Shown: one piece after another, positions 7,527-14,923 of the stretch | Numbering within the stretch: the first letter of the stretch is position 1 | Layout: every line of letters begins with the position of its first letter | Source of the DNA: UCB3 sp964415605 | Lineage (GTDB): Bacteria; Chloroflexota; Anaerolineae; Epilineales; Epilineaceae | Assembly: GCA_964415605.1 (NCBI GenBank) | Contig: CAYQBA010000048.1 | Span: forward strand, 1 to 26,640 | Direction: 5' to 3' | DNA length: 26,640 bases | Notes under the pieces: generated by a model | Told to the model about the DNA's origin: nothing | The model's database searches: none | Seen by the model: the letters and a program-made list of their open reading frames with translations, nothing else | Translations under genes and position numbers: made by a program

Positions 7527-10302
7527 CGCCATCCCCCAGCGCATACGCCACCGCCGCGTCGCGGTCCATCGCCCGGCCCTCGGCGCAGGCGGCGTCGAAC
7601 GCGGCGTCGCCGAGCGCCGCGCGCGTGGCGGCGGTGGCGCGGGCGTGGCGCCGGCGGCTGATGTCGGTATCGAACGTCGTGTCGAGGGCGGCGAAGAGCC
7701 GCTCGGCGGCACCGATCAGCCGCGCGGACCTCGTCCACTGGGCCCGTGCGGCGGCAAGCCAGGCGAAGCGGGCGACCTGTTCGGAGATTTGAACCCACAC
7801 GCCATGGCTGGTGCAGAGCGACATCGATCGGCGATAACGAGTCTCGGCCTCGGTCAACCGGTCGATGTCGAGGAGCACGTCCCCACCATTGCCATAGCCG
7901 ACGATTCGGGCCTGGGCGAGCTGGGACACTTCCTGGGCCGTGGCCGGGGCAGGGCCGGTGTCGCAGATCGCCAAGGACTGGTCGTAGTACGCCAGGGCAG
8001 CCGACCATGCTTCTCTCTGTTCGGCGACGACGCCGAAGTTCAAGATCGTTATGGCTTGATCGAACGGACTCGACACCTCGCGCTTGATGGCAAGGCTGGC
8101 ATCGAAGTGCGCTTCGGCCACGTCGATGTTCCCGCGTTCCAGGAGCACCAAGCCGAGATCGTTGAGGCACCAGGCCTCGCCGAGGCGTTCGCCGACGGCC
8201 CGGAAGTCTTCCAGCGCTCGGTCCAAGTGCGCCTCGGCGGCCGGATCCCGAAGCATCCGAACCATCAAGGCCAGGCCGTAGCGGGCGAAGCTCCGGGCGC
8301 GCGGATCGCCGTCGCCGCCCAAGGCGAGGATGCGTTCGAGGCAACCGCGCCCGCCCGTCAGCTGGCCGCTGTCGGCCCAATACTGCCACAGGTCGCGACC
8401 CAACCGCACCGCGGCCGCCGCATCGCGTGTCTCGCACGCCCACTCGACCGCGGCGCGGATGTTCTCGTTGTCGGCCCGCATGCGCGCCAGCAGCCGTTCG
8501 GGGTCGGTCGGCGCACGGGTGCTTGCGGCGTCGCCGGCGACGCCGACGGTCGATGCCAGCTCGACCACATGCGCCAGATGCCGGCCCCGATACGCGTCCC
8601 GCTCCCCCGCGGCGTTGCGCCGCTCGCGGGCGTACTCGCGGACCGTCTCGAGGAACCGGTACCGCGCGGCCCCGGCAGCCTCCCCCACGACCACGAGGCT
8701 CTTGTCCGCCAGCCGCATGAGGACGTCGACGACGTCCCAATCCTCCACCGGGCCGCCACCGCACACCGCCTCCGCCGCCTCCAGCGTCCACCCGCCCCGG
8801 AACACCGAAAGCCGCCGGAACACCGCCTGCTCCGTCGCGTCGAGCAGCCCGTGGCTCCACTCAATGGCGGCCGCCAGGGTCTGCTGCCGCGGCAGCCGGT
8901 CCCGCCCCCCGCCCGTCAGCAGCCGGAACCGCTGGTCGAGCCGCTCCAGGATCTGCTCCGGCGGCATGTGCCTCACCCGCGCCGCCGCCAGCTCGATCGC
9001 CAGCGGGATCCCGTCCAGCCGCTGGCAGATCCCCGCCACCGCCGGCGCGTTCGCGTTCGTCACCGCGAAGTCCGACCTCACGGCCACGGCGCGGTCGATG
9101 AACAGCCGCACCGCCTCGTACTGGGCCAGCGCCCGCACGTCGGCCGCCGTGTGGGTCGGGATGCCCTCGTCCGGCGTGCCCAGCGTCGGGACGGCGTACG
9201 TCGCCTCTGCCGCCACCCCCAGCGGCTCGCGGCTCGTGGCCAGCAGCCGCACCTCCGAGGTCGACCTCGCGATGTGCGCCGCCAGCGCGGCCGCCGCCTG
9301 GATCACGTGCTCGCAGTTGTCCAGCACGATCAGGGCCCGCTTGTCCCGCAGCTGCTCCGTCAGCGTCGCCTCGATCGCCTTCCCCGGCTGCTCGGCGATC
9401 CCCGCCGCCGTCGCGACCGTCTGACCGACCAGCTCCGCGTCGACGATCGGCGCGAGGTCCGCGAACCACACCCCGTCCGGATACTCGTCCAGCACGTCGG
9501 CCGCCACCTGCAGCGCCAGCCGCGTCTTGCCGGTCCCGCCCACCCCCGTCAGCGTCAGCAGCCGCACGTCCGCCAGCCGCGCCTTGATCGCCGCGACCTC
9601 GGCCTCGCGCCCCACGAACGACGTCGGCTGCACCGGCAGGTTGTTGGGCCGGCTGTCCAGCGTCCGCAGCGCCGGGAAGTCCGCCGCCAGCCCGGGCGCG
9701 GCGAGCTGGTAGATCCGCTCCGGCCGGAACAGGTCCTTCAGCCGGTGCTCCCCCAGGTCGCGCAGGCCCGCCCCAGCCGGTAGATCGTCGCGCACCAGCT
9801 CCTGAGTCACCAGCGACAGCAGCACCTGTCCACCGTGCCCGGCCGCCAGCAGCCGCGCCACCCGGTTCAGCGGCGGGCCAAAGTAGTCGCCGTCGCGCGC
9901 TTCGGCGTGGCCGGTGTGCAGCGCCATGCGGACGCGGAGCGGCCCGAAGTCCCCGGCGACGCCCCCGACCGAACCCCCGACGGCGTCCGCATCGGCGTCG
10001 GCGTCCGGAGCGGCCCCGCCGTTCGCCCCGAACGCCGACCAGTCCTCCGCCGCCAGCGCGCGCTGCGCGTCCACCGCCGCCCCCAGCGCCGCCGCCGCGC
10101 TCCCGAACGCCGCGCAGAACGCGTCGCCGACCGTCTTGAAGACCAACCCGCCGCGTGCCTCGATGGCCGCCCGCAGCAGCGCGTCGTGCCGTGCAAGCGC
10201 GCCGGACATCGCCGCCCGCTCGGCCTCCCAGCGCCGCGTCGAGCCTTCGATGTCCGTGAACAGGAACGTAAGCGTATGGCCGGTTTGCTCAGGTATCGCC
10301 AT
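7519..10302 (-). CDS. Adenylate cyclase fused to a STAND-type ATPase and TPR-like repeats (long paralogue)
   Basis: A 927-residue protein. Residues ~8-200 are a class III cyclase with all expected catalytic residues: Asp17 and Asp60 (metals), Lys56 and Asp139 (adenine), and Asn146 and Arg150. A ~30-residue Gly/Ala/Asp insertion (about 91-120) containing DADADADA interrupts the domain compared with the shorter paralogue. The ATPase follows the junction SRPNNLPVQPTSFVGR, with Walker A GVGGTGKT (253-260) and Walker B ALIVLDNCEH (323-332), then LLATSREPL and a winged-helix-like LFRRL-type segment. From about 640 onward, TPR-like helical repeats appear (AEAHLDRALEDFRAVGERLG, then CLNDLGLVLLERGNIDVAEA), a usual ligand or partner platform. 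ATG 10302 is preferred over 10320 because GGGAG lies 7 nt upstream of it. Its 3' end overlaps the second paralogue, so the two genes are co-translated and probably arose by duplication. Confidence 0.92.
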   Translation of the reverse strand: MAIPEQTGHTLTFLFTDIEGSTRRWEAERAAMSGALARHDALLRAAIEARGGLVFKTVGDAFCAAFGSAAAALGAAVDAQRALAAEDWSAFGANGGAAPDADADADAVGGSVGGVAGDFGPLRVRMALHTGHAEARDGDYFGPPLNRVARLLAAGHGGQVLLSLVTQELVRDDLPAGAGLRDLGEHRLKDLFRPERIYQLAAPGLAADFPALRTLDSRPNNLPVQPTSFVGREAEVAAIKARLADVRLLTLTGVGGTGKTRLALQVAADVLDEYPDGVWFADLAPIVDAELVGQTVATAAGIAEQPGKAIEATLTEQLRDKRALIVLDNCEHVIQAAAALAAHIARSTSEVRLLATSREPLGVAAEATYAVPTLGTPDEGIPTHTAADVRALAQYEAVRLFIDRAVAVRSDFAVTNANAPAVAGICQRLDGIPLAIELAAARVRHMPPEQILERLDQRFRLLTGGGRDRLPRQQTLAAAIEWSHGLLDATEQAVFRRLSVFRGGWTLEAAEAVCGGGPVEDWDVVDVLMRLADKSLVVVGEAAGAARYRFLETVREYARERRNAAGERDAYRGRHLAHVVELASTVGVAGDAASTRAPTDPERLLARMRADNENIRAAVEWACETRDAAAAVRLGRDLWQYWADSGQLTGGRGCLERILALGGDGDPRARSFARYGLALMVRMLRDPAAEAHLDRALEDFRAVGERLGEAWCLNDLGLVLLERGNIDVAEAHFDASLAIKREVSSPFDQAITILNFGVVAEQREAWSAALAYYDQSLAICDTGPAPATAQEVSQLAQARIVGYGNGGDVLLDIDRLTEAETRYRRSMSLCTSHGVWVQISEQVARFAWLAAARAQWTRSARLIGAAERLFAALDTTFDTDISRRRHARATAATRAALGDAAFDAACAEGRAMDRDAAVAYALGDGDG

Positions 10303-10604
10303 GAGCCGGCTCCCTTCCATCCCCGCGTCGTGTCAGGCCGCGTGGTCCGGCGCACGTGCCACGAAAGCTCATTCAGCCGCCTTCGACCGCTGTCAGCACC
10401 CCGCCGACCACCCAGCGGTGGGGGGCGCGGGGGGGCCCCCCCCCCCCCCGCGCGCCCCCACCCCGCCGGCCACCGCGGCCGCGGGCCCGGCCCGGGGCGG
10501 GCGGGGCGGNNNNNNNNNNCCGGGCGACACCGAGCGCCTCGTCAACCGTGTCCGCTCACACGGTCATGCGAAGGCCTGGAAGCAGGAAGCGCGTGGGCCG
10601 CCCG
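10303..10604. other. Intergenic stretch containing scaffold gap 1 and G/C junk
   Basis: No gene is supported here. Roughly 10419-10509 is almost pure G/C in homopolymer blocks and ends in ten N (10510-10519), which looks like a failed read extension at a scaffold join. The true distance and sequence between the cyclase operon start and the Kelch gene end are therefore unknown, and the cyclase promoter may be missing. To the right, ACCGTGT and ACACGGT (10545-10551 and 10558-10564) form a 7-bp stem downstream of the Kelch gene without a T tract, at best a weak terminator. To the left, ACCGCTG and CAGCGGT arms flank a 20-nt loop. Confidence 0.8.
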
Positions 10605-12097
10605 TCATTGGCAGCCGCACTTCCACACCACACCGTTGTACAGCGGGTGGAACCGCACGCTCGGGTTCTGCAGGTTCAGGAACCGCCGCAGCGGATTGAA
10701 CGGCCCGGCCGGCAGGTTCGGGTTGCAGGCCTGGCCGTAGCCCGCGATCGTGTTCGGGGCGCTGGCCGCCGCGTTCAGCACCGCCGGCGGCACCCGGCGC
10801 TTCACCGACTCGCAGATGTCCGGGCTCGCGTTCAGCGTCGGCGTCGGCATCGCCGTCGGCTGCGGGCCGGTGCCCGGCGTGTTCGTGGCCATGCCGCCGC
10901 TCGACGTCGCCGTCGGCGTCGGCGCCGCCGTCGTCGTGCACACCAGCGCGTGGATCGTCCGCTTGTTGAACTGGTCCTGGACCGGGTCGAGGATCGCCAC
11001 GCGGCCCGCCGTCATCACGACCGCCTTGTGCTGCGGCAGGTACTCCATCACCGGCTGGATCCGGTCGCCGACCGTCGAGCCGAGGTTCCGCCACGCCGGC
11101 GGGTCGACGTTCAGGTCCAGCGCGAACGTGCGCGTCTCGCCCGTCTCCTTGTTGCCCACGGCGTAGTTGGTCTTCATGCCGCCGTAGACCACCATCCAGT
11201 TGCGCTCCGCGTCGTAGGCCGTGCCCTGCACCGCCACCGCCGGCCCCGTGCCGCTCGGCTTGACCTCGACCCACTTGGCCTTCGTGACGTCCGGGTCCGA
11301 CAGGTCCAGCGCCCACAGGTCACCCGTGCCCTTCGAGCCGTCCGGCGTGCCCCCGAACACCAGCATGCGCTCCTTCTTGCTGTCGTAGACCGCCGTCGGG
11401 CCCTTGGCGTGCGGGCCGCCCGACGGGCCTTCGTGCCACGTGGCGGCGCCCGTCATCGCGTCGAACGCCAGGTAGTTCGTCGGCATCGCCGGCGCCTGGC
11501 ACGGCACCGACGTGCAGGCCTTGCTCTCGCCCGCCGCCACCCAGATCACGTCGTGCTTGGGGGGTCGTAGACCGCCACGTGCTCGTCGCGGTTGCCGAAC
11601 GAGCCTGCCGTCGAAAGCCGCGACCACGACCGCGCCTTGATCTTGTACTCGTAGACGTCGTTCGACGTGTCGCCGGAGTTGTTGCGGCCCCCGATCCAGT
11701 ACACCGCCGAGTCGTCGCCCTTGGAGCGGTACACCCCCGCCAGCGCCTCGCGGTCCGGGTTGCCCGACACCGACAACGCCGCCACCTTCGTGTCGCCCGA
11801 CGTCAGCGTCGCGCCGAACGTGATCGTGCTGATCGCGCTCTGGGTCTGGAACTGCGCGCTCGGGTCCGAATAGCCGCCGTACACGTACATCACGCCGTTG
11901 TCGGTGTCCATCGCGGACGCCGCGTAGGCCACGCTGCGGTTGAGGTTGCCGACGTCCTTCCAGTCGCACTTCGTGGCCTGCTGCAGCGCCGCGGGCGCCG
12001 GGCTGGCCTGGGCCGCGCCGCGTGCGAGCGCGTCGCCCGCCAACACACCGCATGCCACGATGCATGCCCCAACCACCAACTTCGCACGTCCTTCCAC
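10605..12097 (-). CDS. Secreted Kelch-type beta-propeller protein with Thr/Pro stalk and Cys-rich tail; one frameshift
   Basis: The reading frame is split. The first part runs from GTG 12097 to the C6 run (plus-strand G6 at 11559-11564), and the second from there to the stop at 10605. Adding one base to this homopolymer joins them into 497 residues (...VAVYDPPKHDVIW...), so a sequencing error or a recent mutation is likely. AAGGGAGGGAG precedes the GTG. The N-terminus is a signal peptide (VEGRAKLVVGACIVACGVLA). Kelch-like blades follow: VMYVYGGYSD, AVYWIGGRNNSGD, RMLVFGGTPDGS and WMVVYGGMKTN. After them come a short Thr/Pro linker (TTTAAPTPTATSSGG to PTAMPTPT) and a conserved-looking end with NPLRRFLNLQNP and FHPLYNGVVWKCGCQ. 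It is probably exported and binds ligands or protein at the cell surface. No catalytic residues can be named. Confidence 0.8.
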
Positions 12098-12120
12098 AAT
12101 CTCCCTCCCTTGAGCTAACG

Positions 12121-12168
12121 GATACACACGACGTTGTCGTTCCCGCGCAACAAGACCGCGCGGGGAAC
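12121..12168 (-). promoter_or_regulatory. Candidate promoter with dyad upstream of the Kelch gene
   Basis: On the minus strand TTGCGC (12150-12145), 18 bp, then TGTATC (12126-12121) could place a start point about 17 nt before the GTG, leaving just room for the ribosome site. Between the boxes is the inverted repeat ACGAC-GTT-GTCGT (12128-12140). An overlapping larger inverted repeat (arms 12139-12148 and 12158-12168, one bulge) covers the -35. The remainder of 12098-12346 is less GC-rich than its surroundings (12195-12250) and holds no gene. Confidence 0.35.
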
Positions 12169-12290
12169 ACGTCATGGCCTCAGCGTACCGCGTCAAAGGA
12201 GCGGTTTTCCACACAAATCGGACAGGTTTTCGGACGATTTCCTATGGTGTCGGAATCCGCGGGCATGGCACCAATCATTGCGATGTGCAA

Positions 12291-12334
12291 CCCGCGCTCG
12301 GGTCTGACGGGTGACGGCGTAACGCATCGCCGTC
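12291..12334. repeat. Two small inverted repeats downstream of thiM
   Basis: ACCCG-CGCT-CGGGT-like arms (around 12290-12303) and a 7-bp stem GACGGCG / CGCCGTC (12313-12319 and 12328-12334, 8-nt loop) follow the thiM stop on the minus strand. There is no T tract, so a terminator role is only possible. Confidence 0.35.
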
Positions 12335-12346
12335 GCTACCCCACTT

Positions 12347-13177
12347 TCACATCCCGGCACCGTCCCCCACCTCGGACTCGAACAGCCGCCCCTGGGCCGC
12401 CACGTCCGCCCCCGTGATCCCCGCCACGGCGTCGAACAACGCCACCTTGAAGCTCCCCGGTCCGCGCGCCTCGGCCGCCGCGCGTTCGCCCGCGATCCCG
12501 AACCCCGCCAGCGCCGCCGACGCCGCCAGCACGCGGTCGGGCTCTACGGCCGCGCAGCACGCCACCAGCGCCGTCGACATGCAGCCCGTGCCGGTGATCG
12601 CGCCCATCAGCGCGTGCCCATTGGCCACCCGCCACACACGGGCGCCGTCGGTGATCACGTCCTCCGGTCCCGTCATCGCCACCACCGCACCGGTACCCGC
12701 CGCCAGCGCCGCCGCCGCGCCCGCCGGATCGCCGCCGCCCGAGACGCTGTCGACCCCGCGCACCTCGCCCCCGGCGCCCGCCAGCACCGCGACCTCGCCC
12801 GCGTTGCCGCGGATCACCGCGATCGCCAACGCGTCCAGCAGCCGCCGCGCCGTCGCGGTGCGGTAGGCCGTCGCGCCGACGCCGACCGGATCCAGCACCA
12901 CCGGGATGCCGCGCGCGTTGGCCGCCCGCCCCGCCGCCAGCATCGCCGCCACGCGCTCCGGCACGAGCGTGCCGATGTTGAGCACCAGCGCGCCGGCGTG
13001 CTGGACCATCTCCTCCACTTCCTCGAGCGCCATCGCCATCACCGGCGCCGCGCCGAAGTGCAGCGTGATGTTGGCCGTGTCGTTCATCACGACCTCGTTG
13101 GTGATGTGGTGCACCATCGGCCGCGTGGCCCGCAAGCGGTCGACGACCGCGGCCGCGGCGCGCGTCGCTTCGTTCAT
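12347..13177 (-). CDS. thiM: Hydroxyethylthiazole kinase ThiM
   Basis: A 276-residue ribokinase-like enzyme that phosphorylates 4-methyl-5-(2-hydroxyethyl)thiazole with ATP, the thiazole salvage step feeding ThiE. Motifs: HHITNEVVMNDTANITLHFG (23-42), GAAPVMA (42-48, substrate site), ALVLNIGTL (63-71), VVLDPVGVGA (93-102), VIRGNAGEV (121-129), AMTGPEDVITDG (167-178) and ITGTGCMSTAL (194-204), with catalytic Cys199 in GTGC. Its length is typical. ATG 13177 is chosen because GGGAGGT lies 6 nt upstream, and the longer frame adds a non-conserved N-terminus. It follows cytX by 77 bp and is very probably in the same TPP-riboswitch-controlled transcript. Confidence 0.97.
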   Translation of the reverse strand: MNEATRAAAAVVDRLRATRPMVHHITNEVVMNDTANITLHFGAAPVMAMALEEVEEMVQHAGALVLNIGTLVPERVAAMLAAGRAANARGIPVVLDPVGVGATAYRTATARRLLDALAIAVIRGNAGEVAVLAGAGGEVRGVDSVSGGGDPAGAAAALAAGTGAVVAMTGPEDVITDGARVWRVANGHALMGAITGTGCMSTALVACCAAVEPDRVLAASAALAGFGIAGERAAAEARGPGSFKVALFDAVAGITGADVAAQGRLFESEVGDGAGM

Positions 13178-13254
13178 GCCAACCTCCCGATCAGATTGCG
13201 GCGTGGAATGCCGGACGTCTTGGATTCGAGGCCCGTCGCCAGGGTCAGGCAAGG

Positions 13255-14565
13255 TCACGGCCGGGCGCCGCGCGACCCCCGCCCCAGCCGCGCCAGGGCA
13301 ACGTGCGCCGCGCCCGCCGCCACCAGCGCCGGCAGGCTCCCGCCGACCGGCAGCGCGGCCGCCGCCCAGTGGTAGACCGCCACGCCGCCGGCCCAGGCAG
13401 CCACGGCGCCCCAGCGGATGCCGGCATCATCCGGCCCGGTCTCGCCGGCGCCCGGCACCGCGGGGCGCGACCGGCGGACGACCGCGTGGTCCGCCAGGAG
13501 CACGCCGAAGAGCGGGACGAACACCGATCCGATCAGCACCAGGAAGTCGAAGTAGGCGTCCATCCGCGCCACGCCCGCCAGGATCGCGCCGAGCGCCCCG
13601 AGGCCCACGACCAGCACGCGCTGGTCCGCCCCCGGCAGCGCGTTGCGGATCGACACCGCCGCCGAGTAGATGTCGGCGAACACGTTGTCGGTCTCGTCGA
13701 CGAGGATCGCCACGAGCGCCACCGCCCCCCCGCCCAGGGCGGCGATGGCCGCCGCCAGGTCGGCCGGCGTCGGCGCCGGGCCCAGCCCCGCCGACAGCAC
13801 GAACAACACGCCGAGCAGGTAGAACCACGTGTTGGCCAGCGCATACCCCACGAACGTCCCCCGGAAGCTCGCCCGGGGCGACGTGGCGTACCGGTTGTAG
13901 TCGGCCACCAGCGGCAGCCACGACACCGGCATGGCGATGACGAGGTCGACCATCCGCCAGAAGCCCTCGGGCGATCCTGGCCGCGCCCACAGCGCCGCGA
14001 GGTCGACCGACGCCGCCAGCCGGTAGGTCAAGAACAGCGACGCCGCCAGCATCGCCCACACCCCGAACCGCGCGAGCCACACCCGGACCACGGCCAGCGG
14101 CCCGCCGAGCGCCATCACGGTGCTCCAGATGGCGAAGACCGCGATCCACACGCCGGCGCCGGCGGACCCGAAGACCGCGCGGCCGACCACGGCCGCCGCG
14201 TGCCCCATCACCCACAGCTCGAACGCCGTCCAGCCCACGAGCTGCAACACGTTGAGCGCCGTCGGCAACAGCGATCCCCGCCGGCCCAGCAAGGGCCGCA
14301 GCAGCATCATCGAGGGCAGCCCCTCGGCCGCGCCGATCCGCCCGGCCGCCGCCAGCAGCGCCGATCCGATCAGCGAGCCCAGCCCGACCGCCAGCACCGC
14401 CCGCGCCAGGCCGAGATCGGCGACGAACGTGCCGGTCTCCAGGACCAGGAGCCCGACCCCGAGGCTGCCCCACAGCACCATGTGATCGCGCGCACCGAGA
14501 CGCCGCTCCGCGGCGGTCGCCCGCGACGGATCCGGGCGCGCCGCGTCGCTCGACCCAACGGTCAT
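13255..14565 (-). CDS. cytX: CytX-type hydroxymethylpyrimidine permease (NCS1 family)
   Basis: A 436-residue integral membrane protein with about 12 hydrophobic segments. It belongs to the nucleobase-cation-symport-1 family, subgroup CytX, which is assigned to HMP uptake because its genes are tied to TPP riboswitches and thiamin salvage genes. Visible family features are the N-terminal DHMVLWGSLGVGLLVLETGT, the central PVSWLPLVADYNRYA (NCS1 signature) and DETDNVFADIYSAAVS. The ATG at 14565 is preceded by AAGGAGGT at 6 nt, which is decisive. Longer in-frame starts would run through the terminator hairpin of the leader. With thiM next in the transcript, the unit imports one thiamin precursor and activates the other. 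HMP as substrate is inferred from the subgroup and its context. Confidence 0.93.
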   Translation of the reverse strand: MTVGSSDAARPDPSRATAAERRLGARDHMVLWGSLGVGLLVLETGTFVADLGLARAVLAVGLGSLIGSALLAAAGRIGAAEGLPSMMLLRPLLGRRGSLLPTALNVLQLVGWTAFELWVMGHAAAVVGRAVFGSAGAGVWIAVFAIWSTVMALGGPLAVVRVWLARFGVWAMLAASLFLTYRLAASVDLAALWARPGSPEGFWRMVDLVIAMPVSWLPLVADYNRYATSPRASFRGTFVGYALANTWFYLLGVLFVLSAGLGPAPTPADLAAAIAALGGGAVALVAILVDETDNVFADIYSAAVSIRNALPGADQRVLVVGLGALGAILAGVARMDAYFDFLVLIGSVFVPLFGVLLADHAVVRRSRPAVPGAGETGPDDAGIRWGAVAAWAGGVAVYHWAAAALPVGGSLPALVAAGAAHVALARLGRGSRGARP

Positions 14566-14710
14566 TCCAGCACCTCCTTGCCGTTCGGCGGCGCATGGAG
14601 GTCGGATCGTCCCGGTCGACCGCGACCCAAGCGCGACCACATGGGCGTGGCCCTCCCGGCTGCGGGTCGTGGCAGCGACGGCGCCATCGGCACGAGCGAC
14701 GCCGTCCGGG

Positions 14711-14748
14711 AACGACAAGACGGCCGCGCCCATGCAGGGCACGGCCGT
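14711..14748 (-). terminator. Intrinsic terminator, likely expression platform of the TPP riboswitch
   Basis: Just downstream of the aptamer on the minus strand, ACGGCCGTGCCC (14748-14737) pairs with GGGCGCGGCCGT (14731-14720) over 12 bp (one G-U) around a TGCAT loop, followed by CTTGTCGTT. The T tract is imperfect but acceptable for such a GC-rich genome. It lies ~155 bp before the cytX start, so TPP binding would be expected to favour termination before cytX-thiM. The competing anti-terminator was not resolved. Confidence 0.75.
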
Positions 14749-14759
14749 ACGGCACGCCG

Positions 14760-14856
14760 GAAACCTCCCTGCGCTGGCATTATCCAGATCAGGTTCGGCG
14801 GGTCGGCGGCGCGTCGGCCGCCCTCTCAGCCGGGCTTGCCCCAGCTCCCCGTCTGT
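14760..14856 (-). ncRNA. TPP riboswitch (THI element) controlling cytX-thiM
   Basis: On the minus strand the aptamer reads GACGGGGAGC, then a P3 hairpin (CTGGG-GCAAG-CCCGG), then GCTGAGA. An optional P3a hairpin (GGCGGC / GCCGCC) and GACCCGCC follow. Next comes the hallmark AACCTGATCTGGATAATGCC and AGCGCAGGGA, in which CTGG/CCAG form P5. The GGGG near the 5' side can pair with CCC before the CCTGATCTGG core. This is the standard thiamin-diphosphate aptamer, the usual off-switch for thiamin uptake and salvage genes. A strong promoter stands 16 bp upstream and a terminator hairpin follows directly. Confidence 0.97.
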
Positions 14857-14871
14857 GTTGTGCGATGAAGG

Positions 14872-14899
14872 AGTATAGGCCCCGGGGGCGGGGGGTCAA
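14872..14899 (-). promoter_or_regulatory. Sigma-70-type promoter of the riboswitch-cytX-thiM transcript
   Basis: TTGACC (14899-14894), 16 bp, TATACT (14877-14872) on the minus strand. The expected start point, near 14865, lies a few bases before the TPP aptamer. The promoter sits in the 358-bp spacer 14566-14923, which is otherwise filled by the riboswitch, its terminator and the cytX leader. Confidence 0.85.
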
Positions 14900-14923
14900 G
14901 GTGCCGGCAGCCGCGCGACGCCG

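Noticed and set aside
10419..10509. G-quadruplex-like or origin-like G/C tracts
   Set aside because: The tract borders ten N, has the same look as the junk at 17593-17689, and is best read as a sequencing artefact.
14566..14742. N-terminal extension of CytX
   Set aside because: It would be encoded by the terminator hairpin and riboswitch leader. The AAGGAGGT before ATG 14565 decides the start.
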